Shown here: positions 1 through 10,115 of the stretch, piece by piece
Position numbering within the stretch: position 1 is the stretch's first letter
Layout: the number at the start of each line of letters is the position of its first letter
NCBI RefSeq assembly: GCF_018294505.1
Contig: NC_057797.1
Span: forward strand, 121,835,116 to 121,899,115
Source of the DNA: Triticum aestivum
Taxonomy: Eukaryota; Streptophyta; Magnoliopsida; Poales; Poaceae
DNA length: 64,000 nt
Reading direction: 5' to 3'
Notes under the pieces: model-generated
The model's input: the letters and a program-made list of their open reading frames with translations, nothing else
What the model was told of the DNA's origin: nothing
The model's database searches: none
Position numbers and translations under genes: made by a program

Positions 1-1290
1 CCGTTAGCCCCGACCGGAAATCAGGACGGGACCAAGGAGTGAGGGGCTACGTGACAAGTTAGGCTCCTGAGTCGCGATGCTCAGGAGTCCCCCTTGGCAC
101 ACGAACAGCAAGTAGGGAGGTGTGATGTGGGTGGATCTACCGTTCTACGTCTGCAGAGCCCGGCCGCGCGCATACCTCAACTGCCCTTAGCCTTTCGGAA
201 CTAAGGAGTGAAGGGCTACGTGACCAGTTAGGCTCCTGAGTCGCGATGATCAGGAGTCCCCCTTGACACTCAAACGGCCTTCGTACCTTGGCTCCGTTCA
301 GGGAGAGACGCGCGACGAACCAGGCCCGGGGGGCCTGGCTGGGTGGCGTGCGTCTGGGCGTGACCCAGGCACAACCCCCGTGCCCAGCCCCCTCGCGCGG
401 CACTCCCGAGGGGAGGCGTTACGATGAGGCTAGACACTGAGCTCTAGGCTCCCTGAGGTTGATGCGGCCCGGGGGCCGCCCTCAGTTGTTTATCACCAGC
501 GCGGAGCATAGCGCTTCCGTATGTGTACGGGCATAGCCGCTCCTCGGCAGTGTTGCCAGCCAGCACGGAGCATCGTGCTTCCACTGGTACGTGGGAGGGG
601 GCTCCCCTCTGGGAGGAGCCCCCGGGGCGTGTACAGCCCCGCCCTGACATGTGGCTGGCACGGTAGGGCCTGGCGAGGTGTATCTGGGCACCCGTGAGCC
701 AGCGCGGGACTCACGGGGCCCTACCTCTAGGCGGGTTGCACCTGGCACTAGGCCTTATCTTGTGATGTGTCCCTGCAAATTTGGTTAGATGCCGGCACTC
801 TACGTCCTCGGGTCCCGGCCCTCGAGCTGGTCTCAGCTGTCGCTGGTATGCCAGGTCGCGATGCCGTGGACAAGGCTAGAGGGTGAGGGCTGGAGAGCCA
901 GTAAGAGCCCTGAGTCGCGATGCTCAGGTACCCCCCCCTTTAACATGCAAGTGGTCGGCATGGAGAAGAAGAGGTGCTGTGGACAGGCATCAAATAATCA
1001 AGCATGGTGGGTCGAACGCATAGCCGGAAATAAACGCAAAAGGGATACATGCCGCTGGGTCTGGCCCGAGCGACTTGGGGGATGATGCAGCCCGTGGGGC
1101 GCCCCCAACAAAGTAAGCTAACAACATGAAATAAAAGGGATACATGCCGCAGGGACGGACCCACGCGTCCTGGGAATAATGCAGCCCTGGGGGGTGCTCC
1201 CAGCTGGAAATGAAACTTGAAAGATGTCACCTGATGATGTTGAGGACGAAGGAGTGTTGGTGTAGCAGACTCGGTGGGCTGCGGAAGCCG
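1..1290. other. Non-coding internal region of Gypsy-1 with direct repeats
   Basis: No protein signature is visible. Two copies of a roughly 68-bp unit lie at 35-102 and 203-270, each holding a hairpin of CTCCTGAG, an 8-nt loop TCGCGATG and CTCAGGAG. A partial third copy is near 908-930. A second, unrelated direct repeat with period about 95 bp (core AGGGATACATGCCGC) starts at 1041 and 1136. Confidence 0.5.
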
Positions 1291-1291
1291 A

Positions 1292-1840
1292 TCCTCACGA
1301 GGCCCCAGGCCCAGGGGCCTCGGGAGGCTCTGGAGGCGCTGGTGGCTCCTCGCGGACCATCTCCATCTCTGCCAGGGCTGCGGAACGCCTGGCCTCTTGA
1401 GCCTCCATGATGCCCCTCATGAGGCACTGGTACGTGGCAGCCGCGTTCGGCAAGCCGTAAGGCATGCAAACGTAGCTGTGGGGTGGACCTTCGCAGCGCC
1501 CCACTCGCGAGGGTCAGAGGTGTTCCAGAGAGGCGACTCGATTGAGCCCTGGTATGTCGATGTAGACGCGCAGCCCACCATCCTTGCCTGGATGGGGAGC
1601 CACAGCTGGTAGTAGGCGGCCGCCTTTCATGACTCTTGACTCCTGTAGCTCCTGAATGGCCTTGCTGACGAACTCCTGAGGGTCTGGCTCTCCTTGCCTT
1701 ACTCCTTCTTGAGGGAAACGTGCTTCGAAACACGCCTCCATGTGGTGCCCAAGCGCCTCCCTCGTGACCTTAGCCAGGTCGGTGGCCCTCCAGGGGAGAG
1801 CCCCCGAGCCCTGCCTGAGGAGGGCGTCGGGCGCGCTTTC
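1292..1840 (-). pseudogene. Shrunken reverse transcriptase remnant of Gypsy-1
   Basis: Still in the frame of gag and protease, two RT pieces can be read. The first, about 1514-1741, has the N-terminal RT signature (GGRLLPAVAPHPGKDGGLRV, then YIDIPGLNRV). The second, 1295-1504, has SYVCMPYGLPNAAATYQCLM, equivalent to the FxxMPFGLxNAxATFQ motif. The stretch that should lie between them, with the first catalytic Asp (FLDAYSGYHQI type), is missing, and no YVDD or YADD follows. The remnant cannot encode a working enzyme. Stops are at 1841 (TAG) and 1514 (TGA). Confidence 0.7.
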
Positions 1841-2827
1841 CTATGCGATGGAAGGAGGTTCCCCCTGGGCAGGCGCGGGCCCTGAGGGGCCTGCCTCCTG
1901 AGGGGCCGGGCCGGACGATGTCTTCTTCTTCTTGGGGGCGGTCTCGGGAAGCCTCCTGCTTCCGCGATCCGGGTCTTCCAGTGATGCGGCCTGAAAGGCT
2001 CGTTCCAGGGAACACACCGCGTCCTTCTTTTCACAGGGCACCATGATGACTCCGCCACTTCCTGGCATCTTGAGGACGTTGTAGCCATGGTGAGTTACGG
2101 CCATGAACTTGGCCAGTGCTGGGTACCCAAGGATGGCGTTGTATGACAGGAGAATGTGAGCGACGTCGAAGTCGATGAGCTTGGTGCGGTAGTTGTCGCG
2201 TGCCCCGAAGGTGACAGGGAGGCGGACCCGCCCAATCGGGACCGTGGAGCCGTCAGTGACTCCGGAGAAAGGCTTGGTCGGCTGAAGCTGGTTGTAGGGC
2301 ACTTGGAGATTGTTGAATGTTTCCACGGACAGGACGTTGAGCCCTGCCCCGCCATCGATGAGGGTCCTGGTGACCACCACGTTGCTGATGATTGGGGAAC
2401 AAAGCATCGGGAGGACTCCGGCTGTGGCCGCACACTTGAGATGATCTACTGAGCTGAACGTGATGGCGCACGCCGACCACCTGAGAGGGCGCGTGGCTTC
2501 GAGATTGGGGAGGACTGCATTCACTTTGTGGGCGAACTGCTTGAAGATGCGTTGAGAGGCTGGGGCTTGAGCCCCGCCCAGGATGCAGGCGATCGCGCGC
2601 GGCTCCTGGAAGCCCCCAGCCCCCTCGTCCTGATGGCGGTCCTCGTTTCTCCTTGGCTGCAGCGGCAGCGGAGGGAGGCCTGCGTTGCCTTGCGGGCGAT
2701 CCTCGTGAGGCTGATCCCTCAAGTCTCCCTCACGAGGCGGGTCTTGCCAGCGATCCTCGCGAGGTCGATCGCGCCACCCTTGGCGCGGGCAGCGGTCTTC
2801 CCAGCGTCCTGTGTTCCTTCCTCCTCC
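1841..2827 (-). pseudogene. Protease region of Gypsy-1
   Basis: The frame continues directly from gag after the TGA at 2828-2830 and reads to a TAG at 1841-1843. The retropepsin-like core is visible as RTLIDGGAGLNVLS, with DGG where many retroviral-type proteases have DTG or DSG, followed by the flap and core segments VPIGRVRLPVTFG and YNAILGYPALAKFMAV. The C-terminal part is rich in Pro and Lys. It would cut the Gag-Pol polyprotein. The unbroken phase with gag suggests one gag-protease polyprotein before the nonsense mutation. Confidence 0.7.
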
Positions 2828-4327
2828 TCAACCGTAGCCCCTGTCACCGTGGTCGGGGCGACGACCGATCCTTCCTTCTCGCACGGCTCGGAGCTCTTGA
2901 CATTCGTTGGTGTTGTGGGTGTGGAGGTCGTGGTACACACAGTACCGACTGCCCTTAGAAGATTCGGGCTGATCTCTGCCCTGCTTGGTGTCTGGTTCTG
3001 CCGCGAGCACGGCAGCCCCCTTGCGCTTCACATCCTTGGCCTTGGGCTTCTTCTCTTCTGGGTCCGCGGCAGGCAGCTCGAGGAGGGAGAGACACCCTTC
3101 CTCAGCCCTGGCGCACTTGGTTGCCAAGTTAAACAACTCCAAGGAAGTGCACAGGTCTTCATGCATCGCCAGCTCCTCCTTCATCTTGACATCGCGCACG
3201 CCGTCGGAGAAGGCTGAGATGATGGCCTCCTCGGTCACCTTAGGAATCTTGAGGCGTGCGTTGTTGAAGCGCTGGATGTACTTCTGCAGGGTCGCTCCGG
3301 GTTGTTGCTTGATGCGGCGCATGTCGCTCACGGCGGGTGGCCGGTCGCGAGTACCTTGGAAGTTGGCGATGAAGCGGGTGCGCATCTCGTCCCAGGAGGA
3401 GATCGTGCCTGGAGCCAGGTTCAGGAGCCAGGTGCGGGCCCCGTCCTTGAGTTCCATGGGAAACCAGTTCGCCATGACCTTCTCGTCTCTGTTGGCAGCT
3501 TCGATGCCCAGCTCATAGAGCTGGAGGAACTCCGCAGGGTCGGCCGTGCCGTCGTAACGAGGAGGCAGGTCTGGCTTGAACTTGCCGGGCCACGCGATGC
3601 TGCGTAACTCGGTGGTGAAGGCACGACAGCCTGCTGTGGCCACGGGAGGCCTTGGGTGGCGGAGAGCTTGGTCTTGCATGTCCCCACGCGCTGCAGCTGG
3701 GAGCAGCGCGGGGTCTTGACGTGCGGGAGCAGGAGCATGGTCGCGACGTGCTGGAGCAGGGAGCGCCCGGACAGCTTCTTGCGGGCGAGGGACTTCTTGG
3801 CAGTTCTGCTCTTGCTGCGCTGGCACCTGACAGAGCGGGTTCCGCCCAGGGGCCACGCGCCTTGGAGCCATGGTGCCTTCTTGAGGAGGAGGCGGCTGGG
3901 GCACCCCCGGAGCTTCGTCGCCCGTGCGGGGAGGGGTGCGGTGCAGCGGAACGGACGGCGCAGGAGAGCCCCCTGCGGCGCGGACGAGCTCGGCGACGCG
4001 GTCGAGCCATTCTTCATAGACGTCGTCGACGGGACGGTAGCGCAGGAGCTCGTTTGCCGCAATGAGCACAGCTCGAGCCTCCATGGGTGCGCGGAGTGCA
4101 CGGGACGAAGAACCAGCTGGGGTGAGCGAGGGAGTAGCGGTGCGGCCGTCTTGCCGCACGGACGGATGTTGAGACGATGCTTGCTGCTCGTTCCTTGCCG
4201 GGCCGGTGGCAGCATTGACGGCAGGTGACGGGGAACGGCGAGGACGCCCGCCGACAGGAGCCGTCTGGGCGACGCGGGAAGCGAGAGCGGCCCGGCGCTC
4301 GGCGCGGGCCCGACGAGCGTCAGACAT
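2828..4327 (-). CDS. Gag polyprotein of Gypsy-1
   Basis: This 499-residue frame starts at a true ATG about 70 nt downstream of the primer site. The first 230 residues are rich in Ala, Arg, Pro and Gln and look disordered. Residues from about 240 to 400 match the plant retrotransposon Gag core: a segment with KFKPDLPPRYDGTADPAEFL, then WFPMELKDGARTWLLNL and FIANFQGT. A zinc-knuckle-like CX2H...HX4C group (YCVYHDLHTHNTNEC) lies near the C-terminus. The frame ends at a TGA (2828-2830), and the same frame continues into protease, so this stop probably replaced a CGA codon. Gag would form the particle that packages the element RNA. Confidence 0.8.
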   Translation of the reverse strand: MSDARRARAERRAALASRVAQTAPVGGRPRRSPSPAVNAATGPARNEQQASSQHPSVRQDGRTATPSLTPAGSSSRALRAPMEARAVLIAANELLRYRPVDDVYEEWLDRVAELVRAAGGSPAPSVPLHRTPPRTGDEAPGVPQPPPPQEGTMAPRRVAPGRNPLCQVPAQQEQNCQEVPRPQEAVRALPAPARRDHAPAPARQDPALLPAAARGDMQDQALRHPRPPVATAGCRAFTTELRSIAWPGKFKPDLPPRYDGTADPAEFLQLYELGIEAANRDEKVMANWFPMELKDGARTWLLNLAPGTISSWDEMRTRFIANFQGTRDRPPAVSDMRRIKQQPGATLQKYIQRFNNARLKIPKVTEEAIISAFSDGVRDVKMKEELAMHEDLCTSLELFNLATKCARAEEGCLSLLELPAADPEEKKPKAKDVKRKGAAVLAAEPDTKQGRDQPESSKGSRYCVYHDLHTHNTNECQELRAVREGRIGRRPDHGDRGYG

Positions 4328-4380
4328 GGACGCGATGGTCGGAGGAGAACGGGGTGGTGGAAGACGAATTCCGGCGCACC

Positions 4381-4398
4381 CCTACCTGGCGCGCCAAA
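4381..4398 (-). other. Primer binding site region of Gypsy-1
   Basis: Directly after the LTR end the minus strand reads TTTGGCGCGCCAGGTAGG, the usual kind of TGGCGC-type primer site in plant Gypsy elements. The identity of the tRNA was not checked. Confidence 0.6.
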
Positions 4399-5357
4399 TG
4401 TCGGATTTCGGGTTCCGGCAGACCCTTGAGGTTCGAACACTGGGGTGCGCGCGGAGATTTCGCCTTCTACCTACCTGCACCCCTCCGCCTCGCTAAGATC
4501 TAAGCTATGGAAAGAACAGCACAAGAGACACGGGGTTTATACTGGTTCGGGCCACCGTTGTGGTGTAATACCCTACTCCAGTGTGTGGTGTGGTGGATTG
4601 CCTCTTGGGTTGATGATGATGAGCAATACAAGGAAGAACAGCCTCGCGAGGGTCTGTTCTTGGCTGGGGGGATGAACTGCTGGGAGGAGTTCAGTCGCCC
4701 TTCTCTCTCTCTCTGTGATGCTACTCGATCCGATCCTAACTAGTTTTTCTCTTGGCTTCTAGATTCTCCCTTCTTGATTCCCCTCTACCCTGGGGGTGGC
4801 TAGTCCTATTTATAGACAAAGGCCCTGGGCCTCTTCCCAAATATTGAGCGGGAAGGGCGCCAACAATTGGCCATTTTGAAGGGGAACATCTGGTACACTT
4901 ATCCCGACTAAAGTTGGTCCTCGCCTGCCAAAGTCTCTGGTGGTGACGCTTGCTTGGGCTCGACAATGACTTCCTCCCTGCCGTTGGACTGGTCTTGGTC
5001 TCGTTGCACTGAAACGGGTGCCTTTACTTGATGCTCTCGCCTGCGCTTGCTCCCTTTGCACCAAAGAGGAAAGGAGGACACTGCGCGGCTGGCGCCCGCC
5101 TGGAGCCTTTGGTCGTCATGGCTTGCGTCACGGGCACCTCGTGAGGTACCCCGCCTTGATCTCTCCGCCTCCTCGCGGGCCAGCCTGATGAGGCCGTGCC
5201 TGAGGAAGCTCCGTGTCGTCCGCCCCGCGAGGCTTGGTCCCTCGCGAGGGTCTTGGGTCTGTGTTGATGAAGATGGGCCGCGCTGGGCCCCCTTTTGAGC
5301 CACGTCGCAGGCCGCAGGCAGGCAAGTCTGGGGACCCCCGTTCCCAGAACGCCGACA
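4399..5357 (-). repeat. 5' LTR of Gypsy-1 (959 bp)
   Basis: The segment is bounded by TGTCGG and CCGACA, so both strands read TG...CA with a short terminal inverted repeat. The adjoining PBS-like sequence fixes the inner end, and the return to Copia LTR sequence fixes the outer end. A TATAAATA box on the minus strand lies at 4807-4814. The partner LTR lies outside the window, so divergence cannot be measured. Confidence 0.8.
4807..4814 (-). promoter_or_regulatory. TATA box of the Gypsy-1 LTR
   Basis: TATAAATA on the minus strand inside the 5' LTR, oriented to drive gag at 4327 downward. The position within the LTR fits the U3/R boundary. Confidence 0.5.
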
Positions 5358-5722
5358 TAGGATTTTGAGATGGGCATCACTTGGAAACTTTTCCTTAGTT
5401 TTACCTCGACCCCCTTTAACAGTACGATGTTTCCTATGACTTAAGAAAGAGAAAATGAAACTACGAAAACAAAAGTCTTCACGCTTCATAATCCTTGCAT
5501 GGATGTCAAGTCTTCACGGTCACACCAATTTCTTCACTTTCAAAGTCTTTAGAAAACCAAAGTCTTCAGCTGAAGACATTCATTTTTAAGGGTCGACTTT
5601 CATCTTAAATATCAAACTTCTCATAGACTTATAGACTTGTGTACACTCGCAAACTCATTAGTCCCTTAGCCTATAAGTCTTCAATACACCAAAATCACTA
5701 AGGGGCACTAGATGCACTTACA
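5358..5722 (-). repeat. Partial LTR of Copia-A
   Basis: The right end reads GCACTAGATGCACTTACA, which on the minus strand is the LTR start TGTAAGTGCATC. It is followed by a purine tract on the minus strand. Sequence similarity to the Maximus-type LTR at 47430-47795 is clear but diverged. The outer part was lost where Gypsy-1 inserted. Confidence 0.7.
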
Positions 5723-6081
5723 ATCTCCCCCTTTGTGGCGATTGATGACAATATAGGTTAAGTTTTCAACGGGGATAAACATATGAACTGTAAATACTGA
5801 TATTGAGGAATTTGATTGCAATATATAGAAGAACTCTCCCTGAAGATGTGCATATTTGAGAAATTTGCTATGAATAGCAAATGCAGATTGTAGAGTAGAA
5901 TCATGGAGATATCCCCCTATATCTTGTAATTCATACACGCATTTAACATATGATATGAAGAATTTGAAATGCATGATGAAATATGGTGACTGATGTAATT
6001 CAGCATGCGTGCATCAACATACTTGAGGAAATAGCATGCAGAACAACAGAGAAAAAGTATCAGACCACCATAGGACTTAAG
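5723..6081 (-). other. 3' internal region of Copia-A, with polypurine tract
   Basis: Minus-strand CCACAAAGGGGGAGAT abuts the LTR and is the polypurine tract used to prime plus-strand DNA. The next 340 bp are similar to 47796-48170 of the intact Maximus-type element, for example the shared CTCCCCCTGAAGATGTGCAT-like stretch. There is no coding frame. Confidence 0.65.
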
Positions 6082-6398
6082 TGTAAGGGCATATTTATCC
6101 CTAAGGTGTTTTGGTGATTGATGACAATGCTTTTGCGGACTAATCGTGTGCCTTCAGTATTTCAGATGTTTCATCACTAGGCACAAGACAGTTTGTGTCC
6201 CCCTCGAAGACTATTGAAGACGACGTTTGTCTACGTTTCTTTTCGCTGGTTTTGAGTCGTAGGAAAGCCGTATTAAGAGGGGCCCCGCATTGGTTAGGCT
6301 AGGGCGGAATCAACACATACACATCCCTTGTGCACCCTCTGAGCTTTTCCATTTCATTGAAGGCTCCCTTGCTGCCTTCTCCCTGTGGTCTGATCCCA

Positions 6399-6712
6399 GC
6401 GGTAGTACCGCGAACCCCAGCGGTAGTACCGCTCGAGAGCTACAAGTGGCAGTACCACGAACTCGAGCGGTAGTACTGCTTGGAGCTCTTAGCCGTAGTA
6501 CCGTTGCGGCTCCGTGCTCCTACCGCCTCGACTCGAGGTTTCTCCTTTCGTGTCGGGTTTTGCGGCACTAGTTGCGGCAGTAGGGGCGGTAGTACCGTTC
6601 TTACCACTGCGGTAGTACCGCCCTGGGTCCAGGTCCTGCTCTGCTTCCTGCTCCCGTCCTTCTGCGCGGCAGTACCGTGAGGTGGAACGCCCACCCCTAC
6701 GGTAGTACCGCC
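6399..6712. repeat. Cluster of GCGGTAGTACCGC inverted repeats
   Basis: The 13-mer GCGGTA-G-TACCGC, two 6-bp arms around one base, occurs exactly at 6399, 6420 and 6609. Variants lie at 6447, 6467, 6492, 6586, 6666 and 6699. The cluster ends about 50 bp upstream of the TATA box, where U3 regulatory sites would be expected. Confidence 0.8.
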
Positions 6713-6758
6713 CTGTGCGGGGCTGAGCAAGGATAATGGTTGGTTTGTCTTTCCCCCT

Positions 6759-6765
6759 TATAAAA
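6759..6765 (+). promoter_or_regulatory. TATA box of the Copia-B LTR
   Basis: TATAAAA preceded by a C-rich run and followed by AGGAGG lies about 730 bp before the LTR end, in the sense of gag and pol. Confidence 0.6.
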
Positions 6766-7490
6766 GGAGGTCTTCTTCTCCAAGTTGACCTACCTCTTTT
6801 CCCCCAAGCTCCATTGTTGCTCCAAAGCTCATTTTCGCCCGATCTCTCTCCCTACCCAATCAAACTTGTTGATTTTCTAGGGATTGGTTGAGAAGGCCCA
6901 GATCTACACTTCCACCAAGAGAAATTTTATTCCCCCACTCATCCATTGCGGATCTTGTTACTCTTGGGTGTTTGAGCACCCTAGATGGTTGAGGTCGCCC
7001 AGGAGCCATATTCCATTGTGGAGAAGCTCCATGGTTTCATTGGGAGCCTCCAATTCGGTTGTGGAGAGAGCCTCAACCTTGTTTGTAAAGGTCCGGTCGC
7101 CGCCTCCAAGGGCACCAATAGTGGAATCACGGCATCTCGCATCGTGTGAGGGCGTGAGGAGAATGGTGGCCCTAGTGGATTCTTGGGGAGCATTGTGCCT
7201 CCACACCGCTCCAATGGAGACGTACTTCCCCTCAAAAGTAAGGAACTTCGGTAACACATCCTCATCTTCACCGGCTCCACTCTTGGTTATCTCGTGCCTT
7301 TACTTGTGCAAGATTTTTGTGTTGTATCCTTAGCTTGCTTGTGTACTTTTTGTTGTTGCATCATATAGGTTGCTCACCTCGTTGCATATCTAGACAACCT
7401 ACTTTGATGCAAAGTTAAATTGGTAAAGAAAAGTTAAAAATTGTTAGTTGCCTATTCACCCCCCTCTAGTCAACTATATCGATCCTTTCA

Positions 7491-7505
7491 ATTGGTATCA
7501 GAGCC
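7491..7505 (+). other. Primer binding site of Copia-B
   Basis: ATTGGTATCAGAGCC directly follows the LTR. TGGTATCAGAGC is the standard plant initiator-methionine tRNA primer site. Confidence 0.85.
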
Positions 7506-7541
7506 TCGTCTCTTTACTAAGGACTTTGCCATCCAAAGAGT

Positions 7542-10105
7542 ATGGTTGACACTGTAGACGGTGCGGAGAAGCACTCTGGTGTGAATCCAATCTCGTCTAC
7601 GGCCGATGGGGGAACCACGATCTCTCGTGAGGAATTCAATGTGGCCTTGGACACATTGGAAACCTCCATGATGATCGAGGTTGAAAGCATGTTTAATAAA
7701 TTCATAGAAGGGCTTAAACTATCCACCGCACCGTTGAGAGTGGGTGACCCCACTAACAAGATGACGGATGCTAACTCCGACAAGGGGGGAAGCTACTAGT
7801 GATCAAGTTCCTTTTCTAGTGGTAAAAATGGCACCGACATCTTTGCCCATGTGGAACCTCCACTTGTTTATGGTGGACCAATTCCTTCCACTCATTTGAA
7901 TCATGCCAGTCCTCCCCCCAAGATTGTGAAAAATGAGGACTTTGATTCTTGGGTCTATCGCTTTAAGCGTCATTTAAATCATGTGAACACTAATCTTTGG
8001 AGAATCATTGAAGAAGGTTTCTATCCGCACGACCGAAACAACTTCACTCCTGGAGAAGCCGCGGATAATCAATTCACCGAGAATGCTCTCTTCATCATCC
8101 ACGATCCAGTTCCACCCAAAGATCTTCCTCATCTTCGGCCCTTCTCCATGGCCAAAGATACATGGCATCAAGTTGTTCCCCTCTCCAAGGGAAGCGCAAG
8201 CATTCAGCGCTCCAACTATGAAGTGGTGCAAGATGAAGCCGATGAGTTTGCAATGAAAGAAGATGAAGAACCTTGTGAGCTTTATCGGAGAGTAACCAAA
8301 CTCGCGGTCTCACTCCAAGATCATGGGAGCAAGGACACAGATGACAATTGGATCAAGCGCAAATTCCTGAAGGCAATGATTCCTTACCACAAGACCATGT
8401 CCTCCGTCATTCGTCAAAGGCCGGACTTCCACACCTTGTCCTCAAGTGAAGTGTTGGATGAGTTTGTGGCCATGAGCATCTTGGACAAGATCGCCGACAA
8501 TGCGGTGTTACGTTCTCAAAGAGCAAAGAAGCCCAACCATGCATTAAAAGCCAAGGTTACTATGGAAGAAGAGGACGAAGAAGAAGAAGAGGAGAGCAAC
8601 CTCGAAGATACAAAGTATGCCTATCATGAACACATGGCTCTTGCTTCATGGCAATTTTGGAGCAAGAAAACTCAAGGCCCAACTTCAACAAGAACAACTC
8701 AAGTGGCACGAAGGGAAAGCAACGTGTGAGGACTTGCTATAATTGTGGCAATGTGAGCCATTTTGTTGTGGAGTGCCCGTATGATAAGAGGGAAGACAAT
8801 GGTGGCAAGCTCATCCGAAAGGACAAAGCCAAGTCTTTCCCAAACAAGATCAACTTCACCAAGAAGATTCCTCCCAAGGCATTGGTGATACAAGAAGAGT
8901 ACAATGAGGATGATGATGATGAGGAGGATGGTGGGTTGGTTGCCATGGCCTCCGTTGCCATTGCGACAACTCCATGAATGTCACTCTTCGATTCACCCAA
9001 TGAGAGCATCACCGCCAAGTGCCTCATGGCTAAAGCCACCAACAAGGTAACCCCCAACATCAAAACTACCATCATTAATAATCCTTCCTTGACAGATTGC
9101 ATTGATGGACATGATGGATCTAATGTGGAGGAGAATGAGTTTGAGTCCTTTATGGGCAAACTCAAGGGTAGATCCAAGAAGCACTTCGTTGCTCTCTTGG
9201 AACAACTTGGTGAAGCCAATGACATGATCGAGGCTCACGAAGATGCCATCTCTAAGATGGAGGGGCGTAGTCGTGACTATGCCGATGAGATTTCGGATCT
9301 TTCCAATGCTCTTGAGAAAGAGCGTGGTCTCCGTTTGGCTCTTGAGGAGTCACACAACGATGATCACACTAAGTTAAAGAAAGATCTTGATCATGCTATT
9401 CTTGTTTCTCGTGTGCTAAACTCTGAGAAGGCCAAGCTTGGGGTTGATCTTGCTAGACTCAAAGAGGAGTTTGGCCGACTTGGAAAGGATCACAAGGTCT
9501 TGAAGGGTACTCATGCTAGCCTCAAAGAGTCTCATGATCAACTTCAAGTAAAGCTAACCAAGGAGAAATCCACATTTCCTCATATGGTGTTAATGGATAA
9601 TGCAAATGCTACTAACCCATGTTGTGAGCATGTGCATCTTGTTGAGGAGAATACTAAGTTGAAGGAGCGACTTGAGAAAGGCCTTGTTTCTTGCATACAA
9701 GGCGAGAAAAACCTCAACGACCTTTTGAGCAATCAAAAGGGAGTTGTGGCCAAGGAAGGGATTGGGTACGCACCCAAGTCTAAGAACAAGAAGAAGAATG
9801 ACAAGGCCAAACGACCTCCCCCTCTCAAGCAAACCTTTGTGAAGGAGGGAGAGGGTGCTACTAAGGAGAATAAGAAGAACACCGTGAAGGGTGGTGATGC
9901 CAAGAAGGGCAACACTTCCCTTCCCAACCAAGCCGGCGACTTTAACCCTTCTTATGTGTTGTGTCGTGCTAGTGATGGACATGTTTATGCCAAATTTGTT
10001 GGCTCTCCTTATGAGTACACTGAATGGTCTATTTGGGTTCCTAAGACCCTTGTTACTAACATCAAAGGACCCATCACTAAATGGGTAACTAAAACCAAGC
10101 ATTGA
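7542..10105 (+). pseudogene. Gag of Copia-B (broken)
   Basis: The frame starts at an ATG (MVDTVDGAEKHSG). Adjacent TAG and TGA codons interrupt it at 7797-7802, it resumes in the same frame to 8729, then shifts frame near 8690 and runs to a TGA at 10103-10105, with another TGA at 8975-8977. The UBN2/Gag-type core is at 7851-8530 (FDSWVYRFKRHLNHVNTNLW; YRRVTKLAVSLQDHGS). A CCHC knuckle, CYNCGNVSHFVVEC, lies near 8733-8775. A long coiled-coil stretch rich in Glu, Lys and Leu lies about 9190-9570, and a Lys-rich tail about 9770-9910. All three in-frame stop sites could come from CAG or CGA. Confidence 0.8.
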
Positions 10106-10115
10106 TCTCTTGTAG

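Larger units (their letters stand above)
1..5357 (-). mobile_element. Gypsy-1: 5' part of a Ty3/Gypsy LTR retrotransposon
   Basis: In minus-strand order the element shows a 5' LTR (4399-5357), a primer binding site, gag, protease and a shortened reverse transcriptase remnant, then about 1.3 kb of non-coding internal DNA that runs off the window start. Its 3' LTR and end are not visible. It is inserted in the LTR of an older Copia element: directly right of 5357 the sequence continues with an LTR segment that matches the Maximus-type LTR near 47430. Integrase and RNase H are not seen in the visible part. The family name is not certain. Confidence 0.85.
6082..7490 (+). repeat. 5' LTR of Copia-B (1,409 bp)
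   Basis: It starts TGTAAGGGCATATTTATCCC and ends ATCGATCCTTTCA, directly followed by ATTGGTATCAGAGCC. It contains a TATA box at 6759 and a cluster of about nine imperfect inverted repeats at 6399-6712. The downstream LTR partner is missing. Confidence 0.85.

Noticed and set aside
137..748. Several open frames at the window start
   Set aside because: GC-rich internal repeat region of Gypsy-1. The frames are short, overlap and show no motif.
2528..3217. A 229-codon plus-strand open frame opposite Gypsy-1 gag
   Set aside because: It lies antisense to a recognised gag frame in GC-rich DNA and has no family motif.
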